From the NCBI GenBank assembly GCA_022818135.1, contig JAFMSR010000002.1:26279448-26343447 (forward strand): DNA of 64,000 nt, given 5' to 3'. Below the pieces are notes generated by a model. That model saw only the letters and a program-made list of their open reading frames with translations, did no database searches and was not told the DNA's origin. This stretch comes from Saxidomus purpurata (taxonomy: Eukaryota; Mollusca; Bivalvia; Venerida; Veneridae). The position numbers and the translations under genes are program-made. Each line of letters begins with the position of its first letter. Position 1 is the stretch's first letter. Of this stretch, positions 63,741 to 64,000 are shown piece by piece.

Positions 63741-64000
63741 TATGATATTGCAGGACTGGGGGAGGTAAATCTGCTCAATAAGAGAATAAAGGTTTAGAAA
63801 AAATGTGAATCTCTTTGAACATGTACCGTGTTAGTCAGAGTCAATGTGTTTATTTATTCATAGATTTTATTATCACCCTTCAAAATTATCATAAATTATA
63901 CCATATTTGTCACAAAAATGGTTAATTTACGAATCACGATACCGTACATACCACTCGTTAATATAAGTGTTGAAAACACTTATTCTCTAAGCCTCTCACG

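Larger units (their letters stand above)
56703..64000. other. Region right of the plus-strand gene
   Basis: Apart from the SINEs, the hairpin and the possible MITE listed separately, I see no supportable gene here. Open frames of 60-100 codons exist (for example 57337-57594 minus and 61318-61620 plus) but without splice context or recognisable protein character. The stretch 56703-57180 has repeat-like wording, but I cannot place it in a family. Confidence 0.5.

Overview
The window is A+T-rich animal nuclear DNA. It has spliced exons with GT/AG borders, introns of 2 to 38 kb, tRNA-derived SINEs, MITE-like elements, microsatellites and long homopolymers, and no long open reading frames, rRNA, CRISPR array or operon. 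Several dispersed repeats (45.5, 54.0, 60.3, 19.3, 24.8, 41.3 and 1.9 kb) look like families I know from bivalve molluscs. I infer a marine bivalve; that is recognition from memory, not a search.

Main gene: the 5' part of an NMDA-type ionotropic glutamate receptor subunit (GluN2-like) runs right to left on the minus strand. Four coding exons (51133-50660, 12185-11983, 7937-7806, 5629-5496) join with matching phases into about 314 residues: a signal peptide plus most of the amino-terminal domain. Intron 1 is about 38.5 kb and fills most of the window. The gene leaves the window on the left before the ligand-binding and channel exons.

Second gene: a six-exon plus-strand model at 48797-56263 (about 190 aa) keeps phase at every junction. 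Its last four exons have good splice sites or coding character; exon 3 is weak. I do not recognise it securely. Its first two exons lie inside receptor intron 1, and receptor exon 1 lies inside its second intron, so the two genes are interlocked in antiparallel orientation. Weaker exon candidates lie on the minus strand at 48730-48555 + 46070-45853 and at 51628-51344, and a helix-hairpin-helix-like plus-strand fragment lies at 13697-13851.

The rest is intron and intergenic DNA dense in repeats. Most striking are three different elements, each with terminal inverted repeats and each filled with an array of a different short palindrome: TTGAATATTCAA at 172-539, TTTCGTAAAAACGAAA at 14960-15850 and AGAGATATCTCT at 39829-40372. 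The first has an uninterrupted paralogous 'empty site' at 56339-56702, so it is a real insertion; the other two are flanked by TA. All three lie within introns of the receptor gene. A 292-base G homopolymer at 37996-38287 is probably partly a sequencing or assembly problem. To the right of 56.3 kb I see only repeats and apparently non-coding DNA.
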